Shown here piece after piece: positions 1 to 12,008 of a stretch of DNA of 64,000 bases (positions are counted from its first letter, which is position 1; every line of letters begins with the position of its first letter). Below the pieces are notes generated by a model. That model had not been told where the DNA came from. It ran no database searches and worked only from the letters and a program-made list of their open reading frames with translations. Source of the stretch: Latrodectus hesperus (Eukaryota; Arthropoda; Arachnida; Araneae; Theridiidae); contig CM075854.1 of the NCBI GenBank assembly GCA_037975125.1, positions 68,595,261 through 68,659,260 of the forward strand, given 5' to 3'. The position numbers were made by a program, and so were the translations under genes.

Positions 1-88
1 TGTGATTATGCTTTTCAACGTTAACCTATGATTTCATTAAAAAATAGCATTTTAACTGTGTTTTTTCATTTACCTTAGACTTACAATC

Positions 89-3000
89 ATGTCAAGAAAA
101 GAAGTTGTTGTTGTTACTGGATCAAGTGGATGTTTAGGACAACACATAGTTAAACTTTTACAAGAAAAGGATGACAATGTTTCTGAAATTAGATTATTTG
201 ATAAAGTCCCATATGAAAACAAGCTGAGTAAGTGAAATATTATTTAAATTATTTTTCACTTGGTAAAATAGTTTCACCCATTTAAATCGGAACAATACAT
301 ATTGGATATGTATTTTACTGCACTGTAATATTAAACATTTAAGTTAAATATCAATAGCTTTGATTTCTACTCTTAAGAAACTGTCAAATTGGTGTTAAAA
401 CATTATCTTTAAAATTTAAATAGTTTTAGATAGAAATGTTAAAATTAAACTTTAAACAAAACTTTGTTTTTAATTTTTTCTCCAGACCATTCTGAAAATA
501 AGCCAATGAAGCATTTTGTTGCCGACATTCGTGATATGCATTCTGTTCTTGATGCTTTATCTGGAGCTGATTGTGTAATTCATGCAGCTTGCGTTATAGA
601 CATAGGACTTTTTCCAAATGAAAAGGATATGGTTTCAACAAATATTGAAGGTAAATTACATTTTTCATGCTTTTTTAATGATATAAGTAACAAAAAAATT
701 TAATTTGAATTCAATAATTATGGAAGTTTTGATACATTTGAATTATATATATATAATCCTGATGGGATTTTAATGGTTTTCTTTATTGATAAGTTACAGT
801 TGTTAGTAAATTAAATTGTTGATGAAGATGTCAATTAAATGATAACAAACTTGTTAATGTTATAAACATTATGCGTTAAGAGTATTCAACGCACACACAT
901 GGTTTTCATATTGTGTTGAAAGTAAATTTTATAAAAATGAGTGTATTGAGGTTAATGAAAGGGGAAAATATGATATTTAATCTAAAAACTAAAATATGGT
1001 TTTATATTCACACAATAAAGATATACTGATATTGTTAAATAAATGAGTATTTGAAGTTCCTTATGTAATGAGACAAACATGCCTGAAAAATGTTTTCATC
1101 AAATGAGTGAGAAGAAAAATATAAAATGCAAATGTTTTAGAAAATTGAAAATAATCATTTGATGAGAAATGTGTGCAAATAGTTTTTTGACAAGTTTTTG
1201 ATAGATATTAGTTTTTGACAATGTATATTGTTCTGCAAAAAGTCATAAAAAATTCACTGTAATTGATATCATTGAAGATTTTTTTAAAAGCATGCAAATA
1301 TTGAATAGTATTTTTAAAAGATTTTTCACTTGTTTAACATGGTAAGTTAAATAGAAAAACATTCAAAATGATATAAATAGTGAATATCTATTGTTATATT
1401 GAAGTATAATTTTCCAGGTTATTTTTATGTAACAAAATCAATCAATATATGTTTGTGTGAGAGAGAAAGATTTTTATTTTGTGTATTTATATAATTTTTC
1501 TTACTTTTTTAGTATTTCATTTTGACCAAAAGTTTTTGTGAAATTAAATTATTTTTCTTTTATTTCTTTGTTAACCCATACATGGGTTTTGGGAAATATG
1601 TTTTCATGATGAAATAGATTTTTGTTCACTTTCATTTATTTCTATTTTTCATTTTATTCTCATTACATTATTAATATTTTTATTTTATTGTTTTATGTTT
1701 AGAATTATTATAATTAATAATGTTGATTATGTTGCTTTTTTAAAAAAATTTTCATGTGAATTGTTAACTTGTATGATTAACTCTCTTTTTAATTTTTAGT
1801 TAAAAATTTGTTTCTTTTTTTATACTGTTACAAACTTATTTACATACATATAATTATACAATTATATGTATGTAAATAATTATACAATGAAAAATATGTA
1901 GCTTTTAAATTAAAATATTAATTTAAAACTGCATACTTCAAGATAGGGATATTCCTCTAACTATTCCTATTTTAGAACTTAGAAAAAATATTGATTTAAA
2001 AAAATTTACAGATACATATGTAAAACCTTTTATTTTGAAATGATGTTGAAATATCTCAGAATTTTATTCAATGTTTTTAATATTCTAGAAAAACCTTGAA
2101 AGTGAAATTTATATGTAAGTCATTTATTATTAAGTACAACAACTTTGAATTATTAATCATTGCTATTATTCAGTTTTAAGTATTATCATATTCTTTTTTA
2201 GTTAAAATAAAGTAAAAGTTTAGTGGATTAAGTAATAAAGAAGAATCTGTATGCTAATATGTTAATCATTACTATACAGTTTCCCCTGGTTTGTTTCTGA
2301 TTTGTTATTCATTGTTTTGATCATATGAACACTTTTAGCATCTTCATCTACTGAATATATTTAATAAATAGTGTATATTATGCATAATTAGTTTAACTAG
2401 CATAAAAAGTTATTTCATTCTTTCATCTGGATATTGCTTTGTTTTGAATTATCTTGTTGCTAAAGTTAAAACTTGATGTGAAAGAACAGTAACTAATATT
2501 TCATTTGTATCTCATTTGTAATCTCATTTGTAAATTGAAATATATTAATATCTCATTTGTAAATTGAAATATATTAATTATTTAATGTTTATTTGGTAAT
2601 GCAGGTACAAAAAATATTATCGAAGCCTGTGTTAAACAAAATGTTCCTCGTCTGGTTTTTGCTAGTACAACAGATGTTGTTTGTGGCACAGAACATATTT
2701 TTTATGGCACAGAGAGTACAACACCAATTCCAACAACCAGCTTTATGATTGGAAAATATGGAGAAACCAAGTGCGAAAGTGAGAAACTTGTTGTTGAAGC
2801 TAGTGGAAAAGCATTAGCAAATGGTATATATGTTCATTAATCTAATTTAATGATTTTAAAAATGTATAATGTAGCTATTTTGTAATATCACATTGACTCT
2901 TCTGTATCAATATTATTGATAAAAAAATTCTCTTTAACTCAATCATCTTTTTGATGCTAAATTATCAATGACTTTTATCAATATAGCTTTGGAAAATATC

Positions 3001-3862
3001 ATTATGTTCAATATCACAGACTGACTTTTGAACACAAGTGTGAATAAAATTATAATGCATATGAATGATTTATATTTGTTACAATTTGTATGTTATCCAT
3101 TTTTAGGAATCTCATTTAATGTATTATGAAATATAATATTTGTTTGGATGCTCTATTTTAAGAGTGATGTAAAATATTTTCTGTTTTCATTTTTTCCTGG
3201 TGAATTGTTGTTTTTTCTATTAATTTTGTGATATCAAATGTGAGTTGTTTAAAAAAATTGAAATAAAGGCTCAATAAATAATATTATGTATTTATTTAGG
3301 TAAAGAGAAACTTCGTACCACAGCGATTCGTCCCACTCCTTTTTACGGAGAAGAAGATAAACACTTCTTTTATGGTGCATTAAAACATACTAAAAACATG
3401 GGTGGATATTATCGTCGAATAAGAAGCTTAGATGAACGATTGCAAATTTGCTATGTTGGAAATGCTGCTTGGGCCCACATTAAAGCCAAGGACAGATTAG
3501 TTGTGGATGAAACTATTTCTGGTGAAGCGTTTTTTATTACTGATGATACACCTATTATAGATATACATGAACATTTAACTCCATATTTGGAAGCTAGAGG
3601 GTTTAAAGTGAGCTCCTATATTTTCCCATACTGGCTTGCCTGGATATTATTATCATTGTTTGTTATGTTGATAAAATTTTTAAATTGCTTTGTAACATTT
3701 AAAGTAGATAGTGTACCTCCTGTGACACAATTAAATTACATGTGTTCAACTTTTTTCTACAATCGTAGCAAAGCTACTCTTCGTCTTGATTATCAACCTA
3801 TTTACACCCCCGAACAAGCACGAGAACGATCAATGAATTATTATTTAAAGGTACCAATATAA
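89..3862 (+). CDS. 3-beta-hydroxysteroid dehydrogenase/isomerase family protein, four coding exons
   Basis: Exons 89-227, 486-650, 2605-2823 and 3300-3862 join to 1,086 nt, which is 361 residues plus a TAA stop. Every intron is GT-AG and in phase 1. The family oxidises 3-beta-hydroxy sterols or steroids with NAD(P), usually at the ER membrane. Residues 10-17 form the TGxxGxxG nucleotide-binding turn. The catalytic pair is Y153 and K157 (YGETK), close to the positions in vertebrate HSD3B. CYVGNAAWAHI (about 225-235) and DDTP (about 256-259) are family landmarks. A hydrophobic stretch at about 282-306 matches the family's membrane segment. Length is close to the usual ~370 residues. A splice-acceptor-like TTTACCTTAG ends at 78, so a 5' non-coding exon probably lies upstream. 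AATAAA occurs at 3936 and 3949, weak evidence in AT-rich DNA. Substrate and orthology are not decidable; NSDHL-like sterol dehydrogenases are related. A donor-like GGTACC near the stop leaves a small chance that the real 3' end is elsewhere. Confidence 0.93.
1836..1879. repeat. Perfect 20-bp inverted repeat, 4-nt loop
   Basis: The arms 1836-1855 and 1860-1879 are exact reverse complements around the loop ATAC. They lie inside intron 2 and would form a stable hairpin in DNA or pre-mRNA. No terminal repeats of a known transposon family are visible. Confidence 0.85.
2509..2578 (+). repeat. 29-bp perfect tandem duplication with a partial leading unit
   Basis: The 29-nt unit beginning ATCTCATTTGTAAATTG occurs at 2521-2549 and again, unchanged, at 2550-2578. 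A partial unit (ATCTCATTTGTA) precedes it at 2509-2520. Perfect identity suggests a recent event. It lies where the branch point of the exon 3 acceptor would be expected. Confidence 0.9.
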
Positions 3863-3955
3863 ATTTTTTAAGTTTATACATCTAATTTCATTTCTGATGC
3901 ATATTTTTGATAAACAACTTTTTTGATAGGAATATAATAAAATAGGAAAATAAAT

Positions 3956-6900
3956 TTGATTTTTTATGAAAATTATTTTTTTTTTACTCGTTGACTTATT
4001 TTATTTATATGAAATGCATGTTTGCTTGAATATTAATGATTTACTGTCTAAGAATTAAAATTTTTCAAACATAAAAACCTGCTACATAAGGGGAATCTGG
4101 TTGCAATTCATTCATTTTTACTGCTACATTCTATGAATTTTCAAGAGAAAAAATTTTTATTGAACATAAACTCTTCATGCTAATTTTTATTCCTGATTTT
4201 ATAATGTTTTCACAATTTTGGGGGGTTTTGTTTTTATATTTTGCTTTACTGTCATAAATTAACTAAAATTCTTTAAAAATTTTAAATGATTTTAAAAAAT
4301 TTGTTGAACTGCTTGAAAAATAGAAAAGATAATTTTCAGTTATTAAAATTTTGAATTATTTTATCTATCAATGCATATATACTTGTTTTTGTATGCATTG
4401 TATAAAATATTTTCTTGATTTATTTTGAACTGTGTACATAGTTTAAAAATTATTTATTATGCTATTGCTGAATAAATTTCCAGCATCATGTTAATATTAG
4501 AAAGTGCCTTGCTATGCAATACATTTGAAAAATCAAAAACTTATTGAAATAATTTTTAAATATTTAAATTTTTATTTGAATTTAAGTTAAAACTTTTTTT
4601 TTGTTGTTTTCTAAATATTTTATAATAAATACTGCTTCAAATGTTAAATAAATATTTTAAGAAACTGTATGAAAAGTGCTTATATATTTTTAAGCTAAAA
4701 ATCTATGAATTTTATGTGTAAAAATTATTTTATAAGAAATTACAAATTAATTATCTGTCTAAAATATTCATTAGTTATTTGTTAACCAACAGTGCCTGTA
4801 TTTTATAAAATTTCTTTAGATGAATTGTTAAATTTAAATATTTAAGCTAATGTTCATATATTCAAAGCTTTAATGTAGTAAAATATCCATTTTTAAAATG
4901 CTTAATATTTCCATATTTATTTTAAGCTGCATATAGCTTCATATTTAAATTATAAAAATTAAATTTAAATGACTTTATTGATATCCCTGTAGAGTCAATT
5001 AAATTAATGGCTTATTTGTTTTTAATGCTTAAATTAATATTTTACTCCTAGAATTGAGCTTAAAGATGTTTCTTCTCAAACGAATGAAAGTAATTATATT
5101 TGTAAATAAAAAAAGCTTTCATACATGATTAATTTTGTACACATTATCTGTTCTTGAAATTTTCCTCATAACCATTTAAATTTTATGTGAAGAATCTGTA
5201 TGAAGTTGTGATTCTCATTCATGTTGATCCAAATAATCATTGTTTAAACTTTGGTTTTCTAGGTGTATATATTGTTGTAAGTAATAAATATATAGAACAA
5301 TGTTTATTTGTTGTATTGTTACAATTTATCTGTTATTTAACTTGAGTTTAGTTCTTTTATCACATAGATCAAATTGAACTTCTATTTTTTATAATAAAAT
5401 AAATTCGCAATTTTCTATGTAATTTTTAATTTTTGTTGAGCAATATGATTTATAATTTATCATATTAAATACTAATAGAAACTGAGTTTGTATCATTATT
5501 AATTATATTCCAAAAAGGAGTGGACAATTTTTAATAGTGTAACTTCTAATTGTTGTTGTAGAGAAATATAAATTATATATTATTTTCTATATTGTAGAGT
5601 GAGTGAAACTCCATTAATTTCTAATTGTTATTGAACAATATAAATGATTGTTATATATTATATTAAAGATTGAAAGAAACTGCATACTTCATCAAAGTAA
5701 ATTTTATACTGAAAATAATGCAACTTTAGTGTGTAATTTCTGATTCTTATTATAAAATAATACAAGCAGTCATATTTATTGTGTTAATGATTGTTGGTGT
5801 TGGTTTTGTGACTAATACATGTGAATAATTCCTCTATTATTTAGGTACAGGTATTGTTAAACCTTGAAAATGTTTTTTGCACTAGTAAAGTTGTTGTAAT
5901 TCAAAAAATTATATATCTTATAAGTTCATGTGTTTATACTTTTCAAATATTTATTTTTTATATTTTTGTACAACATACTTATGTTAAATAAATGAAGACA
6001 ATAAATTTTTAATTTTTTACATTTAATTTTATTAAAAGTACTAGTGATTGTATTTTTAAAAACTATTTGTATATTAAAAACATGTTTCAGTAGAAATAAG
6101 AAAAAAAAATTGCCTTTTGGTTCTTATAGCATTGATTATCTTTCCTTGAAAAAAGTCATTAATAAATACAATCATTTTAAAAAGTTTTTTTTTTCAAAAA
6201 TAAACTCAACAAAAAGATATTTTTTTAAAAAATTAAAATAACTGATTTAATAAATTGGGAATATATTTTTGAATTTCTGAAAGATACAGTATTAAATTGA
6301 AAATTCCAACGTGAATATTTTGGGAAAAATTATTAAATTGCTAAAATTACTGTGTTTAAAATATGAATGTTTGAAAAAATAAATGCAAGATATAGAACTT
6401 TATTAAACTTCGATTTCTTCTCTAGTAAAAATGAAAGTTTAATCATTTAAAGTAAAGTAAAGAACAGTTGCTGTTATTAGTAGTTGTACAAAATGTTTTC
6501 TTCTGAGCATAAAGTTTCTTTCTCAGTATTTTGCCTTAATGAATCACACACGTTATTCCATTTCTAAGTAAATTAAACCATTGCAAGAATGCCAGAATCG
6601 TGATTTTTGTTTTTCTTGTTAGAGTAAGGAATCCTTTTGTGGAAATGTGTGTGCTGCACTTTAGCTTATATCTAATTAATATTTTAAAATTTACTAGAAC
6701 AAACCAAATAAACTAACCCAAAAATTAAAATTTCAGGGAATTTATAAAAGAAAAATATTGCAAGTGAATAGAGTATTATGAGATCCACTTTATTAATAAA
6801 ATTTTTTGATTTTATTGTTAATTTCGATAGATTTACTTGTATTTTTAAAATTTTCATTTATTTAAATAAAAATCCACTTGGTTATTATAATGTTCAATAT

Positions 6901-7131
6901 ATACATTTAACATTATTTTCACAAATCAAGACATTTATTTGCATTGAAGAGAAACACATTTCAAAATGACTTCCCTGACTACTGATATCAGAAGAAAGTT
7001 GGATTAACTACTTTTGTTCATTTCTTGATATTTTATTGCAAGAAAAATTTTAGATAATTATTTATATAAAAGATTTTTAACTATAAATTTTCTTGGAACT
7101 AATTAGTTCTTTTATGTAGCTAATATCAATC

Positions 7132-7134
<3 letters not shown>
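3956..7134. other. AT-rich intergenic DNA downstream of the HSD-like gene
   Basis: No gene is recognised here. The short open frames at about 6.0 and 6.8 kb encode low-complexity K/N/F/I-rich peptides with no motif. Between about 5,400 and 5,800 there are diverged tandem copies of a motif around TAATTTCTAATTGTTATTG. Part of this stretch may be 3' UTR of the upstream gene. Confidence 0.6.
5400..5800 (+). repeat. Degenerate tandem repeats, unit roughly 80-120 bp
   Basis: Diverged units start near 5418, 5538, 5617 and 5732 with variants of AATTTCTAATTGTTATTG. Some continue with ATTAAAnnnTnnnAGAAACTG (near 5464 and 5661). Spacing is irregular and the copies are old. Boundaries are approximate because the background is AT-rich. 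Confidence 0.4.

Positions 7135-7176
<42 letters not shown>
7135..7176. repeat. (TA)n microsatellite
   Basis: About 42 nt of uninterrupted TA dinucleotide repeat. Confidence 0.97.
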
Positions 7177-7178
<2 letters not shown>

Positions 7179-7903
7179 TAGTTATAATATCTTTTATTTA
7201 AACTGTAGAGAATTCTAATTATACATAAGCAAATATAAAGCCATTACTTAAATATTATTTACAGCATTGTTAATTAGCATTTTATCATATAATTTAAAAT
7301 TTTTCGAACGTATATTAAAACTAAAAACTGAGTTTTGAGTATTATTATAAAATGTTATATTAGGTCATCAGGAAAGTTCTGTTGGTTTTGATAAAGTGCA
7401 TAATATATACGTATAAAAAACATTGATGTGTGCGCATTAACTTATTTTTAAACAGGTTACACAAAAAATTTGTTTCTTAGAAAACTCCATAGATTTCTGT
7501 TTAATTTTTTTTTTTTGATTTCAGAAAAAGTTTGTATTGATAATAAATAAAAACATTATTAAAATATATCCATACATACAGAGATATTGAGAGAGAGAGA
7601 TCATAAACACTGCATTGCCTGGTAATGTTATAATGACGTGTACAGCATAAAGAGGGTAAATCAAAATTATTTCCGATGACGAATTGCTGACTGATGAACC
7701 GCGATCAATAAGTCAACAGATCCTATGGCATGGTCAGATTCTTAATAATACTATCTATAAGCTACTGGAATAGCTTAAGATTCCTTGCATTTGAAACAGC
7801 TAATGCAAATGAAAAGATTCATTTTTTAGAGGGCAATGAAATTTATTTTATGAGTGTGATTCTGTATGGGATTATTACTTAAGATAGGGATCTTTTCCCT
7901 CAT

Positions 7904-8083
7904 GTTGAGCTGGCAGCCGAATGGTTAGCGCTCTTGCCTTCGGTTCAACAGTTCGTGGGTTCGAATCCCACCTTGGGCAGGTATGTTTGTAGTGGTTCGG
8001 AATCCACTTTAAACCGTAGGTCCCGGTTTGATTAGCCCTCGTGTGCAAAAAATGACCGTTGAGCGACAAACAAACAAAAAAAA
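7904..8083 (+). mobile_element. tRNA-derived SINE with 12-bp target-site duplication
   Basis: The head looks like a tRNA: GGCAGCCGAATGGTTAGCGC resembles an A box and GTGGGTTCGAATCCCAC is a T arm with a canonical B box. A tRNA-unrelated body follows, ending in a CAAACAAACAAAAA tail. The sequence CTTTTCCCTCAT flanks both ends (7892-7903 and 8084-8095), a perfect 12-bp duplication typical of LINE-mediated insertion. An internal RNA polymerase III promoter is therefore present. It is not a functional tRNA gene because no complete cloverleaf with acceptor pairing is seen. Confidence 0.9.
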
Positions 8084-8095
8084 CTTTTCCCTCAT

Positions 8096-9239
8096 TTTTA
8101 TTACTCTTTAAGCATTTACTTTAATGATTATTATTTGCTTCGTGTTCATAGACATGGGCGAATAAGGCGGTTTCATATAAAATAGATATGGCCTAGTTTC
8201 TTGCATATGACTGAATATCTTTTTATTGCGACTGTAATTTAAGTTTGTAACATTATGTACTAAAAGTTGTGGCATTTAAGGGTGCTTACACATTTATGAA
8301 ATGATCTTTTTGTAAGCTTCATTATAAGCGATTACAAGCATAAGATTACCTGCTAAGTTTTCAACTAATTATGGAAATTTCGCAAGTAATTATTGAAAGA
8401 TAAAAGAAAGATAATAAAGTTGAGATAAAACTCCCCAAATTTTATTTTTTATAAATAATGTAAAAATTTTACATCTATATCATTTACAGCTTTTTTTTTT
8501 AAAATTTATTTGTATAAACTGTTAATCAAAATTCAAACATTTTACTGACATAAGCATTATTAATAAGAATGGTCATATTATGTGTTTATATTCTTTGTCC
8601 ATAAATTTCATATTTGAATTAATTTTACAACTTTCCCATTTGAAATCTCATTTGTTAATTTTTTATTTCTGCGTTACAATTCATAAAACACTTGCATAAA
8701 CGTTCTTATGTGAATTTGTTTGAGTTGTTAAAAACGTTCGCATGTTAAATTAAGCATTTAAACTTTTTTATATTTTGATTTATTTTAAAGAAAGGAGAAG
8801 GGGGAGAAAAATTTAAAATTATAACATTTAGACCAAAATGACTCAGTGACACTATAGGATATAAATGTAAACTTTTTCGTAACACTTTCTTTTTACCATG
8901 TGTTCATATAAGGTATGGAATTAATATATAAATTAACAACTTTTTTTTGTACCCATTTTTTTTATCATCTTTTACAACTGATTTGCATTTCCAAATAACG
9001 TGTACTTCCGACTCTAACAAATAAAATGTAGAAAAGTAAATTTTCATTCTCATTTAAGTAAGTAAATATTTATATAATATTTGCTAGAGAAAATTTATGA
9101 AATAAAATATTTTTATGATTGTAATTAATTATAAAAATAATTGAACCTGTTTTAATTAAAATTGCTACAGTTTGATTTGTAAGAAACAAAATTTGAACGT
9201 ATTTCTTATCTATGTACTATTTTAACTGATGTTACCTGC
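8096..9239. other. AT-rich intergenic DNA
   Basis: No gene or recognisable mobile element was seen. Base composition is low-complexity AT with homopolymer runs. Confidence 0.55.
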
Positions 9240-9415
9240 AAAGTGCGTAACACCGTCATTATATAGTATGCCTAGGCATTCTATATAATGCCGGACGTTT
9301 TCAGGCAAAATATGAAATAAGAGAAGTATTATATATTCTCTAGACATTGTATATAATACTTAGGCATTCTATTGAATGACAAATGCCATTTAGGCAAAGT
9401 ATGAATAAAAAGTCT
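9240..9415. repeat. Short diverged repeats next to the integrase relic
   Basis: Two imperfect units each carry a GCCTAGGCATT-like or ACTTAGGCATT-like motif, a TATATAATGCC or TATATAATAC motif, and a TTTnAGGCAAAnTATGAA motif (about 9260-9330 and 9330-9415). Each unit is itself partly palindromic. They lie 3' of the minus-strand integrase gene, where terminal or subterminal repeats of its parent transposon would be expected. That link is inference. Confidence 0.5.
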
Positions 9416-9568
9416 TTATGTATGTAAATGATGTGTATTTCTCGAAAATACAAATGTTATTCTGAAAAAATGAGTGTGCTATTAAAAAAATTCATTTAAA
9501 CTAAGTGAAGAAAAATGATAGTGGTACAAAATATATTTATGTTTTTCTTATTAAAGGAAACAAACTTT

Positions 9569-11400
9569 TCATATAAACAATAAAAAATTAACATACTTAT
9601 TGCAACATGGCAGACTTGAATGACATTTTGAATTACATATCATTACATTTTTCGCGCAAAGACATCTCATATTTTGGCACTTTGTTTTACACATACTACA
9701 TTTGACGAATCCTTGGCCGCTGCCACTTGACTGAGCAATTGCTACAGACAGGAGAGGAATTTCATGGTCAGGAATATCTTCAATTCTAATCAAATTCTTA
9801 TTGCGTAAGTGAATTGTGATCTCCCATATACTTGTTTTAAAATTCCTTCTGAAGTTCCAAGTGGACAGAAGCCATCCTCTGTCACGCCCATTACAGAGGC
9901 CAATATATTATTGCGAGGATTACCTTGCCCCTAGTCGATGTCAGGAATAGGAATGTACAGTTGCTCCCAAAGAAGTGGAAATTATTTTTTCCTAATTCAT
10001 TTTCATTTTTGGGCTTGCATTTCCAAATTAATTTTAGAGTTCATTTTACTTTCGATAGCATTTTCAGTTTTGAAACAAATATTGCTCAAAATATCCATTT
10101 CATCACCTTTGCTAGCATGGGTACAGAAGGTATGAATTTTTTGACTACACATTTTGCATACAAGCGCACAACTCGTTTCCTTTAAACGCACAATAGATTT
10201 CAGAAACGAAAATCGCTTCGGTAAGCATGCTTCATTATGTTGGTTTAGTCCATAATATGTCGACTATAATCTTATGCATGTTTTTTAAAACAAGTTCTTT
10301 TCTTGCATAATCTGATTAGTTTCGCCTTTTTCCTTTGTTTGGACGCCTTCGTTACTTTTTTAGCTGCTCCTCTGTATTTATGTCTTTTAAAACATCTTAG
10401 GGTACAGAAAAGATGTTGCAATCTCTACTTTAGGTTTGCAGCCAAAAAGAGCTTTGTATGGTGTTCTTTTGATCTCAAAATGATAAGCTCTATTTTTCAT
10501 ATTTTGTACGAAACGCAGTCCTTCACTCCAGCGATCATATTTATTATCTTGCCTCCAAGTACAAAGTATATTTTCGATATCTTGATTAACTCTTTCGACA
10601 CTACCATGACTTTGTGAATGGCGAGGCTTCAAACGGACTATCTTCAGTGCTGACCAACAGTCCTTCAAGGTGGTAAACACATTTTTGGTATATTTCCTAC
10701 CATTTTCAGACTGTAATATAGATAGCGCTCCAAGCAGCGAGGATTTGCCCACTAGGTTGTAGGCTACTTCTTCAGCCTTTTTGACGTTAGAGATTTGAGA
10801 ATCACAAATTTTGTGAGATGATCTTGGTACGCCATAATAAATTTGTATTCTATATTTGGCTGAGACTGAAAGTAAATAAGATCTACCTGACAACGTTAAT
10901 TAAACACACGCAGAAAAAACCCCATAGGTTTCACAACAATGTCCTTTTTAATACATTTCTGTTTTTTCTCAAAAGGCTCACAAAGGTAGATGTGAGCCTT
11001 TTGAGGTAAGATGCAGTTCAATATCGTAACGTGTAATGTTTTTGTACTTGGTTGAAAGTTTTTTCAATATTCTATCACGTCCTCCATGTCCAACAGAGAA
11101 ATAAGCTTTATGAAGTACGTGAAATAACTCCGAGTCCATGACATAATACTCTATGTTACTGATGCATTCTTTAATATGATAAATGAGCTTATTTTTGTTT
11201 TCCACAATCATCACATCGTAATGATTCAGTAACCAATAGTACCTGGGTCACTTCATACTTGTCCTTTGGCTTTTGGAACATCATTTATTAACTTGTAGTA
11301 AGTAGTTTCGATTAAGAAATCACTATTTTTTGTAGAGTTGAATCTAAAATTGTACAGTTCATCGTTGAATCGTTGTTTCATATCTATAGACCATATATAG
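9569..11400 (-). pseudogene. Decayed KRBA2-like integrase/transposase gene
   Basis: Read on the minus strand, four segments of one protein family are in order. About 11,390-11,255 resembles the N-terminal segment (KQRFNDELYNF). 11,214-10,978 carries a zinc-binding integrase segment (HKAYFSVGHGGRDR). 10,893-10,387 is an integrase catalytic core with LQSENGRKYT, KPRHSQSHGSVERVNQD and FGCKPKV. 9,793-9,569 is a cysteine-rich tail with CSMCKTKCQNMRCLCAK and CNSKCH. This arrangement is known from 'KRAB-A domain-containing protein 2'-like genes common in arthropod genomes, which derive from an integrase-type transposon. The usual S-D-N-G reads S-E-N-G here. Stops and frameshifts separate the segments, and a 15-bp inverted microduplication interrupts the zinc-binding part. 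It is not expected to make an active enzyme. Confidence 0.85.
10968..11005. repeat. 15-bp perfect inverted microduplication inside the integrase relic
   Basis: Arms CTCAAAAGGCTCACA (10968-10982) and TGTGAGCCTTTTGAG (10991-11005) are exact reverse complements around an 8-nt loop. On the minus strand the lower arm reads CEPFEKK, as expected of the zinc-binding segment. The upper arm is extra sequence that brings in a stop. Confidence 0.85.
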
Positions 11401-11449
11401 CTCTTTCTCTAATACTACAACTTGCTGATCCATTTTCAGGCAGCACAGC

Positions 11450-12006
11450 AAAAAATTCACGATCTCTATGAAGTTATTCTTAAATCCAATATTATACATC
11501 ATTAACTTATTTGCATGTTAATTTTCATCATAAATTTTTTCAAACAGTAGGCTTATTTGTCTATAACTTATCAAGTTTCTCTGCTCTTTAAACTGGAATG
11601 AAATGTGAAAAGCTGTAAGAGAAAATATTCAAAGTATGGCTTGCCATCATGTAGAATTGTACTTTGAAGAATACATGTGGTGAAACTCCAAATATAAAAT
11701 TCATGTTGCTTATGATGAGAAATTAAAAGCAAGTTCTAATTTATAGAAACTACATACCATATACAGGTTGTTATATTTTGGTCACAATCATGGCTTCATT
11801 TTTATTTTAGGGACATGGAAGTAATAGTTTTTCTCTTTTACAGTGGTCCTGTTGCCTTTATAAATTCTTAATTTATCATTTACTGATGCACTCAGTCCCT
11901 GCCAATTTTTAGTGTTTTAAAAGTGTAATAGTCATTTAAATAAGTAAATTGCTTGAATAACAATACAAATTTTTAACTGAATAGCAAATAAAATTATTAA
12001 TACTTA
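11450..12006. other. Intergenic DNA between the integrase relic and the mariner copy
   Basis: Nothing recognisable beyond AT-rich sequence. Some of it could be the upstream part of the integrase element, too diverged to assign. Confidence 0.5.
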
Positions 12007-12008
12007 TA

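Larger units (their letters stand above)
651..2604 (+). other. Intron 2 of the 3-beta-HSD-like gene
   Basis: This 1,954-nt GT-AG intron is AT-rich and holds no recognised gene. It contains a perfect 20-bp inverted repeat (1836-1855 with 1860-1879) and a 29-bp tandem duplication (2521-2578) that ends 26 nt before exon 3. Intron 1 (228-485) and intron 3 (2824-3299) show nothing else of note. Confidence 0.85.

Noticed and set aside
464..703. Free-standing 79-codon ORF
   Set aside because: Its first residues come from intron 1 and its end from intron 2; only 486-650 is coding, as exon 2 of the HSD-like gene.
3398..3862. Free-standing 154-codon ORF
   Set aside because: It is the 3' part of exon 4 (3300-3862), which joins in frame to exon 3; the internal Met is not the start.
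7904..7985. Functional tRNA gene
   Set aside because: A and B boxes are present, but the sequence continues into a SINE body with a tail and a target-site duplication, and no full cloverleaf is seen. The same applies to the other SINE heads.
9925..10617. Plus-strand ORFs over the integrase relic
   Set aside because: They are antisense to conserved minus-strand integrase segments and show no motif of their own.
9569..11400. Domesticated host gene
   Set aside because: KRBA2-like names suggest a host gene, but stops, frameshifts and an inverted microduplication show a decayed transposon gene.
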